From the NCBI GenBank assembly GCA_903925005.1, contig CAIYDX010000299.1, positions 1-33,254 on the forward strand: DNA of 33,254 bases. The letters are read 5' to 3'. This DNA comes from an uncultured Geobacteraceae bacterium (lineage in GTDB: Bacteria > Desulfobacterota > Desulfuromonadia > Geobacterales > Pseudopelobacteraceae). Positions 24,991 to 33,254 of this stretch are shown here, piece by piece. The stretch's first letter is position 1. The number at the start of each line of letters is the position of its first letter. The notes under the pieces were generated by a model, which was not told where the DNA came from, searched no databases, and worked only from the letters and a program-made list of their open reading frames with translations. The translations under genes were made by a program, and so were the position numbers.

Positions 24991-26628
24991 ATGAGAAAGC
25001 AAATCATCTTAGGAAGCATAATTTTAGTTATCGGCCTCATCGTAACAGCTGTACTTCTCCCGCCGGTCTATCTTCCGGCCCACTACACCACGTCAATTGT
25101 TCTTGGCCTTCTCATTCTATTAGTAATCTACGATACAATCCAGACCAAACAGACGATAAGGCGCAACTTCCCACTCATCGGCCGGTTCCGTTACGTGCTT
25201 GAATCCGTACGGCCTGAGATCCAACAGTATTTTATCGAGAAGAACACCGAGGGGATGCCTTTCAGCCGGGAGGAGCGGTCCGTCATCTATCAACGCTCCA
25301 AGGCAGAGATTGACACACTACCCTTCGGTACCCAGCTTAATGTCTACAGTCCTGGGTACGAATGGGTAAAACATTCGATACTCGCCAAACATGTAGACCC
25401 TGCAACGCTCAGGGTTTCCATTGGCGGGAGCGATTGCACAAAACCGTACTCAGCGAGCATACTTAATATCTCAGCCATGAGCTATGGCGCCCTCAGCAAA
25501 AACGCTGTAATGGCACTGAACGGCGGGGCGAAGGATGGCGGATTCGCGCAGAATACAGGCGAGGGCTCGATCACACCGCATCACCTCAAAGCGGGCGGAG
25601 ATCTGATTTGGCAGATCGGCACGGGATATTTCGGATGCCGCGACAATGAAGGGCGGTTTGACGCTACAAAATTCGCCGAGAGGGCACAGCTGGATAACGT
25701 GAAGATGATCGAGATCAAGATTTCCCAAGGCGCAAAACCGGGTCACGGCGGCATACTTCCAAAAGAGAAAATCACCGCCGAAATCGCGGCCATTCGCGAT
25801 GTTCCGCTCGGCCGCGATGTCATCTCGCCACCGAGCCACTCGGCTTTTTCAACCCCTGTCGGTCTACTACAATTCGTAAAACAGCTTCGCGACCTCTCCG
25901 GCGGCAAACCGGTCGGATTTAAACTCTGCGTGGGCATCCATCGCGAATTTTTAGCTATCTGCAAGGCAATGATCGAGACAGGCATTAAACCTGATTTCAT
26001 CACCGTAGACGGCGGTGAAGGTGGAACAGGTGCTGCCCCGATGGAATTCAGCAACCACATCGGCGAGCCGAGCATCGACGGCCTCATCTTCGTTCACAAC
26101 TGCCTGAACGGTTTCGACCTGCGCCATGAGATCCGCTTGATATCGAGCGGCAAGATAACAACAGGCTTTGGGCTGGTGAAACGGATCGCCATCGGCGCCG
26201 ACCTCTGCAACTCAGCCCGCGCGATGATGCTGGCGCTTGGCTGTATCCAGGCACTTAGGTGCAACACAAACCAATGCCCTACCGGTGTAGCGACTCAAAA
26301 TCCTAACCTCACCGCTGGGCTTGTCGTATCGGACAAACGGAAAAGGATACAGACCTACCATAACCAGACCCTAAAAAGCGCTGCTGATATCATCGGCTCT
26401 ATGGGACTTCTCTCGACTGCGGAGTTACAGCCGTATCACGTTGTGACCCGCATAGGAACCATCGAAAACAAGTCCTACTATGACCTCTTTGATTACGTCA
26501 ACAGGGGAGCTTTTTTGCGGGGCGAGATACCGGATGAGTTAAAAGGGGCCTACGTGAATGCAACACCGGATTCATTCGATTCACTAAAGAGGATTGCACA
26601 GAGTGAAAGGCCCCCTTCCACCCTGTGA
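24991..26628 (+). CDS. Membrane-anchored FMN-binding glutamate synthase-like protein
   Basis: A 545-residue protein with the synthase half of glutamate synthase only. Two N-terminal transmembrane helices (about 4-25 and 32-50) anchor it. The FMN barrel shows SAMSYGALSKNAVMALNGGA, NTGEGSITPHH, ISQGAKPGHGGILP, then TVDGGEGGTGAAPMEF. The 3Fe-4S cysteines are C418, C424 and C429 in the C-x5-C-x4-C spacing of GltB. There is no glutamine amidotransferase domain and no NADPH-binding subunit gene nearby, so the electron donor and even the reaction are uncertain. Proteins of this class are often annotated as glutamate synthase family. It follows the microprotein by 63 bases and an SD-overlapping hairpin. 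Confidence 0.88.
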   Translation: MRKQIILGSIILVIGLIVTAVLLPPVYLPAHYTTSIVLGLLILLVIYDTIQTKQTIRRNFPLIGRFRYVLESVRPEIQQYFIEKNTEGMPFSREERSVIYQRSKAEIDTLPFGTQLNVYSPGYEWVKHSILAKHVDPATLRVSIGGSDCTKPYSASILNISAMSYGALSKNAVMALNGGAKDGGFAQNTGEGSITPHHLKAGGDLIWQIGTGYFGCRDNEGRFDATKFAERAQLDNVKMIEIKISQGAKPGHGGILPKEKITAEIAAIRDVPLGRDVISPPSHSAFSTPVGLLQFVKQLRDLSGGKPVGFKLCVGIHREFLAICKAMIETGIKPDFITVDGGEGGTGAAPMEFSNHIGEPSIDGLIFVHNCLNGFDLRHEIRLISSGKITTGFGLVKRIAIGADLCNSARAMMLALGCIQALRCNTNQCPTGVATQNPNLTAGLVVSDKRKRIQTYHNQTLKSAADIIGSMGLLSTAELQPYHVVTRIGTIENKSYYDLFDYVNRGAFLRGEIPDELKGAYVNATPDSFDSLKRIAQSERPPSTL

Positions 26629-26739
26629 GTGAAGGCGGTAAGCATCCCCCACCAGAGGTGAGGGCTTTCAAAATAGTGAACCGCTCGAAGCGGTGTATTC
26701 AAAAGATCATCTGACCACCTGGTTGGATATTTTATCTGT

Positions 26740-27561
26740 TTATGTTTGCCGTCCATGCCGGTAGATAAGGTGGTACACCAACCCGACCAAAACACTGCCA
26801 CCAACAATATTACCCAGTATTACCGGCACCAAGTTACCAAAAAAGCCAGCCCAAGTAATGGGATTGGAATTAGCCCCAAAGCTGTCGAAGTTCTGTAATA
26901 GCATGGCGAGCGGGATAAAGAACATATTGGCGATGCTATGTTCGAAGCCTGCTGCAACGAAAGCAGATATGGGAAAGACAATCGCCACAACCTTATCGAT
27001 AACACTTCGTCCGGCAAACGCCATCCACACCGCCATGCAGACCAGGATATTACAGAGGATGCCTTTAAAGAAGGCCGTCCAGAACGGCATGGCGACCTTG
27101 GCTGAGGCAATCCTGATATACTCTTGCGCAATTCCGCCGTTGTTCATTTCCGGATGATGTGAGAGAAAGACCAAGAGTGCAATTCCGGCGGCACCAATAA
27201 AATTACCGACGCAAACAATCGCCCAGTTCCGCAGCAGCTCACGTGTGGAAATTTTCCCATCGGCCCAGGCCATTGCCAACAGATTATTTCCAGTGAATAG
27301 CTCCGCACCCGCGACGATCACAAGAATCAGCCCCAAAGAAAAGGTCACGCCGCCGAGCACCTGTTTGGCAGCAAAGCCCAAGGAAGCGTCGGATTTAACA
27401 ATTACAAAGTAAAGCGCCCCCAGAGCGATAAAGGCACCGGCCAGCACACTTAGCATCAGCATGGGAATTAGTGGCAGACGGGCCTTGATCACTCCGATTG
27501 TTTCGACCTTCGTAGCAATCTCTTTAGGTGAAAATGCGTCAAAACCGAAGATTTCAGACAT
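26740..27561 (-). CDS. Formate/nitrite channel, FocA/NirC family
   Basis: A 273-residue inner-membrane protein with six expected helices. Family signatures are GAELFTGNNLLAMAWADGK (near residue 95), WTAFFKGILCNILVCMAVWMA (near 160) and AAGFEHSIANMFFIP (near 205), the last carrying the conserved pore histidine. It should pass formate, nitrite or a related small anion across the membrane as a pentamer. No formate or nitrite enzyme gene is close, so the substrate is open. GAGAGG lies about eight bases before the ATG. It follows the hemerythrin-GGDEF gene by 70 bases on the same strand and could belong to the metE unit. Confidence 0.93.
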   Translation of the reverse strand: MSEIFGFDAFSPKEIATKVETIGVIKARLPLIPMLMLSVLAGAFIALGALYFVIVKSDASLGFAAKQVLGGVTFSLGLILVIVAGAELFTGNNLLAMAWADGKISTRELLRNWAIVCVGNFIGAAGIALLVFLSHHPEMNNGGIAQEYIRIASAKVAMPFWTAFFKGILCNILVCMAVWMAFAGRSVIDKVVAIVFPISAFVAAGFEHSIANMFFIPLAMLLQNFDSFGANSNPITWAGFFGNLVPVILGNIVGGSVLVGLVYHLIYRHGRQT

Positions 27562-27631
27562 GGAGTGCCCTCTCGTATTTTAGTTCAGGGACATAATTGG
27601 AACCCGATTCACATTATACAACTGTTGGGAA

Positions 27632-29041
27632 TCAACCTGCTCCGGTGTCGATACGACAGCAGTTTCGGCCTTCCGCCTTTGCCCGGTAGAGCGCCTTGTC
27701 ACTTCGCCCTAGAAGGGCATCACCGGTTTCATTATCAGCCAGTTCCGCCAGCCCGGCACTGATGGTGAGTACACCCTCAATCGGGGTGATACACATCTGA
27801 GAGATATCATTGCGCATTCTCTCGGCAACCAGGAGCGCCTCATCAATTCTGGTCTCAGGCAGCAGAAGAACAAACTCCTCACCGCCAAAGCGACCGAGCA
27901 GATCACATTCCCGCAAGGCGTTTTTCAAGCTCTCGGCAACTCGGACAAGCGCCTCATCGCCGGCAGTATGCCCATAGGTATCATTGATGCGTTTAAAATG
28001 ATCAATATCTAAAAATACCACCGTCAGTGGCCGTCGATAGCGGCGGGCGCGGACAACTTCCTCTTCCAGGCGTTTTGTCAGCAAACGCCGATTACCGATT
28101 CCGGTCAAGGGGTCCGTCAACATCAGCTGCTCAAGCTGTTCTGTCCGGCGGGCGACCTCTTTTTCCAGATCCTTTACCGAATGGGTTAAAAGTTCTTCAG
28201 CCTGCTTGATGCTTGAAATATCGACAGAGGAGGCAATAAGACCCAGCAGCGCGTTGCTGGAATCAATTCGAGGCAGGATTCGCTCCAGAAACCAGTGGTA
28301 ATTCCCGTTGCGATTCCGCAGGCGATATTCGGCTTCAGCAGGCTTGGGTTCAGCCAGAATCGAGCTGATTATTGCCAGGTATGCCTCCCGGTCATCAGGA
28401 TGAATAAAATCTGCCCAATCGACCGCAGGCGGCGCTTCCTCTTCGAAACCGACAAAATCGCACCAGGAGCGATTGAAGAACCCGCGGTCCCCTGTGGCGT
28501 CGGAAACCCAGATGAGAGCGGGCGTATGATCCGAGATAAGCCGGAAACGTCGCTCCGTTTCGTTAAGGGCCCCCAGCAGCATGCGCTCGACAGGCGATAT
28601 TTCAAACAACTGGTGATCATACGGTTCAGGCCCGGTTCCTTCCAGGGCCAAAGCTTGAGCGATTTTCATGTCGGAACCGAGGATGTGGGTGATCAGCCAG
28701 GTGGTCAGAAATTCGAGTACCTTCTCCGAAATTTCCGTCTGCAGCAGATCAGGACGCTGCATAATCTCCTGTACCTTTTCTACAAATCCATGATGTTCCT
28801 TGCGGTGACGGATTATTTCGTCTTCAGGCAATGAACAAACGGCCATGAACCGCTCTTCGTCACCGAAATGATTTGCTGCATATTCCATCAACTGGCCAAA
28901 GAGCGCCTGCACATCAGGAAGCCTGCCACTTTCAACGATAGCGGTGGCCAATAGATTGATAAGATCGACCAGCTTTCGGTGTTGGCTGTCAATTTTCGGA
29001 ATGCCGACTTCAAAACTTTTGTTCCAGTAAAAAAATTGCAT
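27632..29041 (-). CDS. Bacteriohemerythrin-PAS-GGDEF diguanylate cyclase
   Basis: A 469-residue soluble protein that joins an oxygen-binding domain to c-di-GMP synthesis. The hemerythrin domain (1-130) has all seven di-iron ligands: H21, H58, E62, H79, H83, H119 and D124. A PAS domain (about 155-290, PALIWVSDATGDRGFFNRSW) follows, then the GGDEF domain (about 305-465) with an intact GGEEF at 386-390. An inhibitory RxxD site (RECD, 377-380) stands five residues before it. The Asp of GHTAGD is kept, as in ordinary c-di-GMP cyclases; the Geobacter cGAMP-making enzymes have Ser there. The ATG lies two bases after the metE stop, so translation is probably coupled. Control by oxygen or redox state of the di-iron site is inferred. 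Confidence 0.93.
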   Translation of the reverse strand: MQFFYWNKSFEVGIPKIDSQHRKLVDLINLLATAIVESGRLPDVQALFGQLMEYAANHFGDEERFMAVCSLPEDEIIRHRKEHHGFVEKVQEIMQRPDLLQTEISEKVLEFLTTWLITHILGSDMKIAQALALEGTGPEPYDHQLFEISPVERMLLGALNETERRFRLISDHTPALIWVSDATGDRGFFNRSWCDFVGFEEEAPPAVDWADFIHPDDREAYLAIISSILAEPKPAEAEYRLRNRNGNYHWFLERILPRIDSSNALLGLIASSVDISSIKQAEELLTHSVKDLEKEVARRTEQLEQLMLTDPLTGIGNRRLLTKRLEEEVVRARRYRRPLTVVFLDIDHFKRINDTYGHTAGDEALVRVAESLKNALRECDLLGRFGGEEFVLLLPETRIDEALLVAERMRNDISQMCITPIEGVLTISAGLAELADNETGDALLGRSDKALYRAKAEGRNCCRIDTGAG

Positions 29042-29043
29042 GA

Positions 29044-31359
29044 TCAGGCTAAAACCTCCGAATCCGAATGCCTTTCACGCAGTTTGCGGGCAGCAACAAT
29101 CATAGTTGTGAGAGCCGCCTTGGTCTCTGGCCAACCTCTGGTTTTCAGTCCGCAGTCCGGGTTCACCCAAAGCCTTTCCTTTGGTACATACCGGAGCGCA
29201 CGCTCCAGAAGATCAAGCATCTCTTCGCAAGAAGGAATACGCGGTGAGTGAATGTCGTATACGCCCGGACCGATGCTATTTGGATAGCTGAAATCCTTGA
29301 ATGCCTCCAGAAGTTCCATTTGTGAGCGCGATGTCTCGATAGTGATTACGTCAGCATCGAGGGCCGCGATATGAGCTATTATATCGTTGAATTCCGAGTA
29401 ACACATATGCGTATGAATCTGCGTACCGCTGCGAACGACCGAGGTAGCCAGGCGGAAACAATCTACGGCCCACCCGAGATAAGCCGACCGGTCGCTTGCC
29501 CGTAACGGCAATCCTTCACGAAATGCCGGTTCATCGATCTGTATAATGCGGAGGCCTGCCTGTTCAAGATCGAACGTTTCATCTCTAATCGCCAGAGCAA
29601 TTTGCATGGCTGTCTGACTGCGAGGCTGATCGTCCCTGACGAATGACCATTGCAGAATTGTCACCGGGCCGGTAAGCATCCCCTTGACCGGTTTTGTGGT
29701 GAGAGATTGAGCAAAAGAACTTATGGCGACCGTCATTGGACCTTTACGCTCTACGTCGCCATAGATTATCGGCGGTCTGACACAGCGGGAGCCAAAGCTT
29801 TGGACCCAACCGGATTGAGTGAAACAGCACCCCATAAATTGTTCGCCGAAGTACTGCACCATGTCGTTACGCTCGAATTCACCATGCACCAGCACGTCCA
29901 TCCCTATTTCTTCCTGAAATCGAATTGCACGTTCAATTTCCTGCTCGATAGCAATGCGGTAATCCTCCTCACTGATTTTTCCCAAACTCAGCTGACTGCG
30001 CAATCTCCTGATTTCAGCGGTCTGCGGAAAGGAGCCGATGGTTGTGGTTGGAAATAATGGAAGATTTAGAGCTTGTTGTTTGAATTGCCTCTCGGTAAAT
30101 GAACTATCGCGATGCAGGTCAGACTGCGTGACGGCAGCAACCCTCGCTTTGATCCGTGGGTTATTAGTGAGCTTGGAGCGGCGACGGCTTTCCATGGCAG
30201 CACGGTTTTCCGATAATAACTCTTCACCGTTTACCTGCGAGTCTGATGTTACCAGACGGGAGATTGCCGTGACTTCGTCAAGTTTTTGCCGGGCAAATGC
30301 CAACCAGCTTTTAATTTCCGCCGGGAGCACCGCCGTATCAGTTTCCATTGTACAATCATAGGGAACATGGAGCAGCGAACAAGAGGGAGCAATAAATATG
30401 CGGTCTGCGCCCACTGTTTCAACTGCCTTGGCGACTAATGGCACGGTACCGGAAAGGTCGTTTTTCCAAATATTACGGCCATCCACCACCCCCAATGAAA
30501 GGGCAAGTTCTTTGGGAATGACTGCCAACACAGATTCCAGCTGTGACGGTGCCCGAATTAAGTCGAGGTGTAGCGCAGAAACGGGGAGGTTCACGGCTAA
30601 TTCAACGTTGTCACGCAGACCCTCAAAATAGGTGGCAAGAATAATTTTCAGTTCGGGAACAGCCTTCTTTATCAGGGCGAACGAGCTTTTGTATGCAGCA
30701 CTGGCTCTTTCGTCGAGGTCCAGTGACAGGAAAGGTTCATCAATCTGGATATATTCCGCTCCTGCTTCCCTCAGTTTTTGCAATAGTTCTATGTAGACCG
30801 GGAGAAGGCTATCAAGCAGATCAATACGGTGAAAACCGGCTTCTTTTTCCTTACCAAGCAGTAAATAGGTGACCGGTCCAATTAATACAGGCTTTGGATT
30901 GATACCGAAAGCTTTGGCTTCTTTAAATTCTTCAACGACCTTGAGTGAATGCAGAGAGAATGCCTGCTCCCGGTGGAACTCCGGAACAATGTAATGGTAG
31001 TTGGTATCAAACCATTTGGTCATTTCCATCGCAATGATGTCCACGCCGTTCTTCTGATATCCTCTTGCCATGGCGAAATACATTTCCAGCGCCGACTCTT
31101 TGGCAAGCTCCTCATATCGAGGAGGAATGGCACCCATGGCGAAAGTCATATCAAGTACATGGTCGTAAAAAGAAAAATCGTTACATGGGATGAGATCTAT
31201 TGCACATTCACGCTGAGCCTGCCAATGGTCAAGTCTGAGTTTTTTACCTGTGGCCAATAGTTCTGCGGCGCTCGATTTCCCCATCCAGTAGCGTTCGCAG
31301 GCGTATTTTAATTCTCGTTGGCTGCCGATTCGTGGATAACCCAGATTATGAGTGTACAT
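29044..31359 (-). CDS. metE: Cobalamin-independent methionine synthase
   Basis: Transfers the methyl group of 5-methyltetrahydropteroyl-polyglutamate to homocysteine. The product of 771 residues has the two MetE barrels. The N-terminal one starts LGYPRIGSQRELKYACERYW, and the C-terminal catalytic one opens with FPTTTIGSFPQTAEIRRLR. The zinc ligands are visible as His and Cys of IHTHMCYSEF (near 650), Glu of TIETSRS, and Cys of NPDCGLKTRGWPET (near 735). AGGAGG lies seven bases before the ATG, inside a CCTCC-A-GGAGG inverted repeat. A 207-base gap precedes it with a promoter-like element. It overlaps closely with the hemerythrin-GGDEF gene downstream. No cobalamin or SAM riboswitch was recognised in the leader. 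Confidence 0.96.
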   Translation of the reverse strand: MYTHNLGYPRIGSQRELKYACERYWMGKSSAAELLATGKKLRLDHWQAQRECAIDLIPCNDFSFYDHVLDMTFAMGAIPPRYEELAKESALEMYFAMARGYQKNGVDIIAMEMTKWFDTNYHYIVPEFHREQAFSLHSLKVVEEFKEAKAFGINPKPVLIGPVTYLLLGKEKEAGFHRIDLLDSLLPVYIELLQKLREAGAEYIQIDEPFLSLDLDERASAAYKSSFALIKKAVPELKIILATYFEGLRDNVELAVNLPVSALHLDLIRAPSQLESVLAVIPKELALSLGVVDGRNIWKNDLSGTVPLVAKAVETVGADRIFIAPSCSLLHVPYDCTMETDTAVLPAEIKSWLAFARQKLDEVTAISRLVTSDSQVNGEELLSENRAAMESRRRSKLTNNPRIKARVAAVTQSDLHRDSSFTERQFKQQALNLPLFPTTTIGSFPQTAEIRRLRSQLSLGKISEEDYRIAIEQEIERAIRFQEEIGMDVLVHGEFERNDMVQYFGEQFMGCCFTQSGWVQSFGSRCVRPPIIYGDVERKGPMTVAISSFAQSLTTKPVKGMLTGPVTILQWSFVRDDQPRSQTAMQIALAIRDETFDLEQAGLRIIQIDEPAFREGLPLRASDRSAYLGWAVDCFRLATSVVRSGTQIHTHMCYSEFNDIIAHIAALDADVITIETSRSQMELLEAFKDFSYPNSIGPGVYDIHSPRIPSCEEMLDLLERALRYVPKERLWVNPDCGLKTRGWPETKAALTTMIVAARKLRERHSDSEVLA

Positions 31360-31394
31360 AACTATTCCTCCTGGAGGTTAAAAGTTGTCCTATT

Positions 31395-31413
31395 GGTGAA
31401 AGTCAGGTGAAAG
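31395..31413 (-). promoter_or_regulatory. Tandem direct repeat in the metE leader
   Basis: The octamer CTTTCACC (minus strand) occurs twice with a three-base gap, an 11-base period close to one helical turn. It lies 36-54 bases before the metE ATG, between the putative promoter and the ribosome binding site. It resembles neither the MetJ box nor the MetR half-site. It may be a binding site for an unknown regulator. Confidence 0.3.
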
Positions 31414-31462
31414 CTTACGCAGCCATCCTTGTTTGAATGGCACTGTTTCTTTCATTCTTCTT

Positions 31463-31492
31463 ACTATCCGGCCAGATTATCCTTCCTGTCAA
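31463..31492 (-). promoter_or_regulatory. Putative metE promoter
   Basis: On the minus strand TTGACA (31487-31492) is followed after 18 bases by GATAGT (31463-31468), a fair -10. It would give a leader of about 100 bases. A TGCATT-AAGC-AATGCA hairpin (31526-31541) lies upstream, between this promoter and the preceding gene, with no T-run. Confidence 0.45.
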
Positions 31493-31566
31493 AATATGCA
31501 GCAACTTATCTGGTGCGATGTTTGCTGCATTAAGCAATGCAAGTGCGGCCCGCTATAAGGCGGCAA

Positions 31567-33114
31567 TCAGGTCTTTGAACGCTTCTGCTCGTACATGAGC
31601 CGATCACTCCGCTCAAGCAGCTCTTCGAGAAGTACCGGATTTTCGGGATCATAGACGGCAATGCCGAAACTGATGGACAACTTGTAGGGGCGTTCGACAT
31701 CGAGATTATGCGCGTGGAGATTTTCCCTCAACCTCTCCCTGATCAGTTCTTCCACATCCGAAGATGATTCAACCGAAAGGGCCACGAATTCGTCTCCTCC
31801 CAGCCGCGCGACGATGTCTGAAGCACGGAACGAGTTTTTCAGGATCATTGCCGTATCCTTTATGGCCCGGTCCCCCTCGGCATGGCCCAAGGTGTCGTTT
31901 ATACTCTTTAGCCGGTCAAGGTCGGCAAAAACGAGTGCCAAGTGATTTTTGACCCTGTCCGCAACCTTCATCTGCTGTCGTGCCAAGAGCATGAACCCCC
32001 GACGGTTGGTCAAGCCGGTCAATTCATCGATCAGGGAAAGATCGCGCAACTCTTCCTCTTGCCGCTTACGAATCGTGATGTCACGCGTGATCGCCAGCAG
32101 AGACACTATGTCACCCCGCTCGTTGCGGAACGGCACCGACCTGCTTTCGAGCCATAGGTGCCGTCCTTTGAGCCCCACGACTTCAAACTCAAAGCTGTTG
32201 TTCCTGCCTTGAAAGACCTCAGCCATTTTACTTATAAAAGCCTCACGATGTTCAGGGACAATGAGTGGGAAAATACATTGCCCCTTAACTTGGTCTAACG
32301 TGTCGGCCTGTATCATGGCAAGGCCTGCCGGGTTCATCATCAGCAAAGCACCATCCCGGTCAAGAATCTTCACACATTCGGGTTCCGCTTCAATGATAGT
32401 GCTGAGGAAACGTTCGCTTTTGTGCAGCGCATTCTCTGAGGATCGTCTCTCCTCGACTTCCGTTTCAAGTTTAGTGGTCTGATCTTTAAGAGCCTCCTCG
32501 CTCTGCTGCAATGCTGATACACTGCGGGAGAGCTTGCGAGAGACCACACCAAGCATACCTAACCCCATTAGCCACACCGACCCATGAGCATATGCCACGC
32601 CAACCACCTGCGGACGATTTGCCTCCACAATATCGGTAATAGGTACGGCAACTCCAATGCCGCCGCGAATGTCCCCTTCGCGGTAGCCTTGTGATTTGTG
32701 ACATTTCAGGCACGGTTTATCCGTGATGGACACGCGCATCAGACGCATGTATGTACGCCCATTAATTACCTGAATTTCGCTTACTTCCTTGGTACCTTGC
32801 TCGAATTTATGTAGTGCCTTCTCCTCCCATGGATCGGGCCTGTTCTCAGGACGAATCGGATTAAGACTGGTAAGGTGGCCGCGTCCAAACACCTCTTCCT
32901 GAAAATCAGCGGATTCAAATACCTGTCGTGATAAATATGCGGCATTGATCAAGGTCAGCGCCTTTCCGGAAGGCGTGACAATGTCGCGTTCAGGTACATG
33001 TTTCAGCAGGGGGTTTGGTACTATCTCGCTGGTGACGGGCACATATACCCCACCCTGCATTGAAACCCAGCGGCGGTACAACCGGTCCCGGTCAAAAGCC
33101 ATTATTGCCTTGGA
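31567..33114 (-). CDS. DUF3365-PAS-GGDEF diguanylate cyclase, 5' end lost to an insertion
   Basis: The readable frame from an ATG at 33102 gives 511 residues. It starts inside the DUF3365 (Tll0287-like) sensor: FDRDRLYRRWVSMQGGVYVPVT, ERDIVTPSGKALTLINAAYLSRQV, then a haem-like CxxCH variant, CLKCHKSQGYREGD. A transmembrane segment (about 168-190), a coiled coil (about 195-225), a PAS domain (about 230-345) and a GGDEF domain follow. The GGDEF motif is at 435-439, with an RxxD site (RASD) before it and the normal Asp in GHAEGD. The N-terminal membrane anchor that normally precedes this sensor is missing. In-frame codons before the ATG (S-K-A-I) still look like host gene and then meet repeat-bearing sequence from 33115. 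The protein is probably non-functional, or expressed without membrane topology from a promoter in the element. Confidence 0.85.
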   Translation of the reverse strand, partial: SKAIMAFDRDRLYRRWVSMQGGVYVPVTSEIVPNPLLKHVPERDIVTPSGKALTLINAAYLSRQVFESADFQEEVFGRGHLTSLNPIRPENRPDPWEEKALHKFEQGTKEVSEIQVINGRTYMRLMRVSITDKPCLKCHKSQGYREGDIRGGIGVAVPITDIVEANRPQVVGVAYAHGSVWLMGLGMLGVVSRKLSRSVSALQQSEEALKDQTTKLETEVEERRSSENALHKSERFLSTIIEAEPECVKILDRDGALLMMNPAGLAMIQADTLDQVKGQCIFPLIVPEHREAFISKMAEVFQGRNNSFEFEVVGLKGRHLWLESRSVPFRNERGDIVSLLAITRDITIRKRQEEELRDLSLIDELTGLTNRRGFMLLARQQMKVADRVKNHLALVFADLDRLKSINDTLGHAEGDRAIKDTAMILKNSFRASDIVARLGGDEFVALSVESSSDVEELIRERLRENLHAHNLDVERPYKLSISFGIAVYDPENPVLLEELLERSDRLMYEQKRSKT

Positions 33115-33254
33115 TGTCGAGCGCCATGGTAATTTTCCAGTTTGTGAGGTGTTAGCGCCAAGTTAATTTGCCACCCCCGGCGCCAAGCTTATTTTCCAGT
33201 TTGGTTCTAATCGCCGCCAAGGTGATTTTCCAGTTATGCGATCAACGGTTTCCT
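33115..33254. mobile_element. End of a probable IS21-family insertion sequence, running off the window
   Basis: The junction with the truncated gene begins TGTCGAGCGCC. Four related repeats follow, each built on GCCAAGNTNATTTTCCAGTT: 33121-33144, 33155-33180, 33180-33204 and 33215-33238, spaced about 25-35 bases. Multiple short repeats at the ends are typical of the IS21 family, where IstA binds them. The istA and istB genes would lie outside the window. The exact end base and the target duplication cannot be seen here. Confidence 0.65.

Noticed and set aside
26629..26739. Terminator between the convergent glutamate synthase-like and FocA genes
   Set aside because: Several short stems are present (for example ACCGCT-CGA-AGCGGT at 26680-26694), but none is followed by a clear T-run on either strand, so no firm terminator call is made.
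31360..31566. Possible cobalamin or SAM riboswitch before metE
   Set aside because: Neither the B12-box nor SAM-I core motifs could be found on the minus strand.

Overview
The window most resembles a chromosome segment from a Geobacter-like bacterium (Geobacteraceae, Desulfuromonadota). This is inferred from gene content: several c-di-GMP proteins, a hemerythrin-GGDEF fusion, a DUF3365-PAS-GGDEF protein, and a LexA operator that fits the form GGT-N3-C-N4-G-N3-ACC, close to the GGTT-N2-C-N4-G-N3-ACC box I recall for Geobacter sulfurreducens. No rRNA, tRNA or CRISPR array was seen.

Layout. (1) 1-13.1 kb, minus strand: a putative operon reading CHASE2 adenylate cyclase, then a TpsB outer-membrane transporter, then a 3035-residue TpsA filamentous adhesin. 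Beyond the adhesin is the 5' tip of another gene that looks like a prepilin. (2) 13.4-15.7 kb, minus: an EAL-HDOD gene broken by a one-base frameshift, a PilZ protein with a YcgR-like layout, and a small hypothetical gene. A 600-base AT-rich gap rich in inverted repeats follows. (3) 16.3-18.1 kb, minus: periplasmic FKBP isomerase, UPF0270/YheU protein and zinc-free quinone oxidoreductase. (4) 18.2-20.5 kb: a small secreted hypothetical protein (plus strand) facing a MarR-YceI-pirin operon (minus strand) with a candidate autoregulatory operator. (5) 20.7-23.9 kb, plus: a hybrid PAS histidine kinase whose receiver has been split off by a second one-base frameshift, then a Spy/CpxP-like periplasmic protein and a strong terminator. 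(6) 24.0-26.6 kb, plus: lexA with a perfect 24-bp palindromic operator over its promoter, a 60-residue membrane protein, and a membrane-anchored FMN-binding glutamate synthase-like protein. (7) 26.7-31.4 kb, minus: metE, a hemerythrin-PAS-GGDEF cyclase starting two bases after the metE stop, and a FocA/NirC-type channel. (8) 31.6 kb to the end, minus: a DUF3365-PAS-GGDEF gene that has lost its 5' end to what appears to be an IS21-type insertion sequence, of which only the repeat-bearing end is in the window.

The common themes are surface attachment and second-messenger signalling. The cyclase-TpsB-TpsA operon links a cyclic-nucleotide enzyme to export of a giant adhesin. Two diguanylate cyclases (both with RxxD inhibitory sites and the canonical Asp of GHxxGD), a degenerate EAL-HDOD protein and a PilZ protein form a c-di-GMP set. 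Three signalling genes carry lesions (two frameshifts and one IS truncation). Either this is decay or variation in signalling genes, or the two frameshifts are assembly errors.

The least ordinary signals are the cyclase-TPS operon, the adhesin whose repeat array stops in mid-unit, the LexA operator with a membrane microprotein downstream, and the coupling of metE to a hemerythrin diguanylate cyclase.
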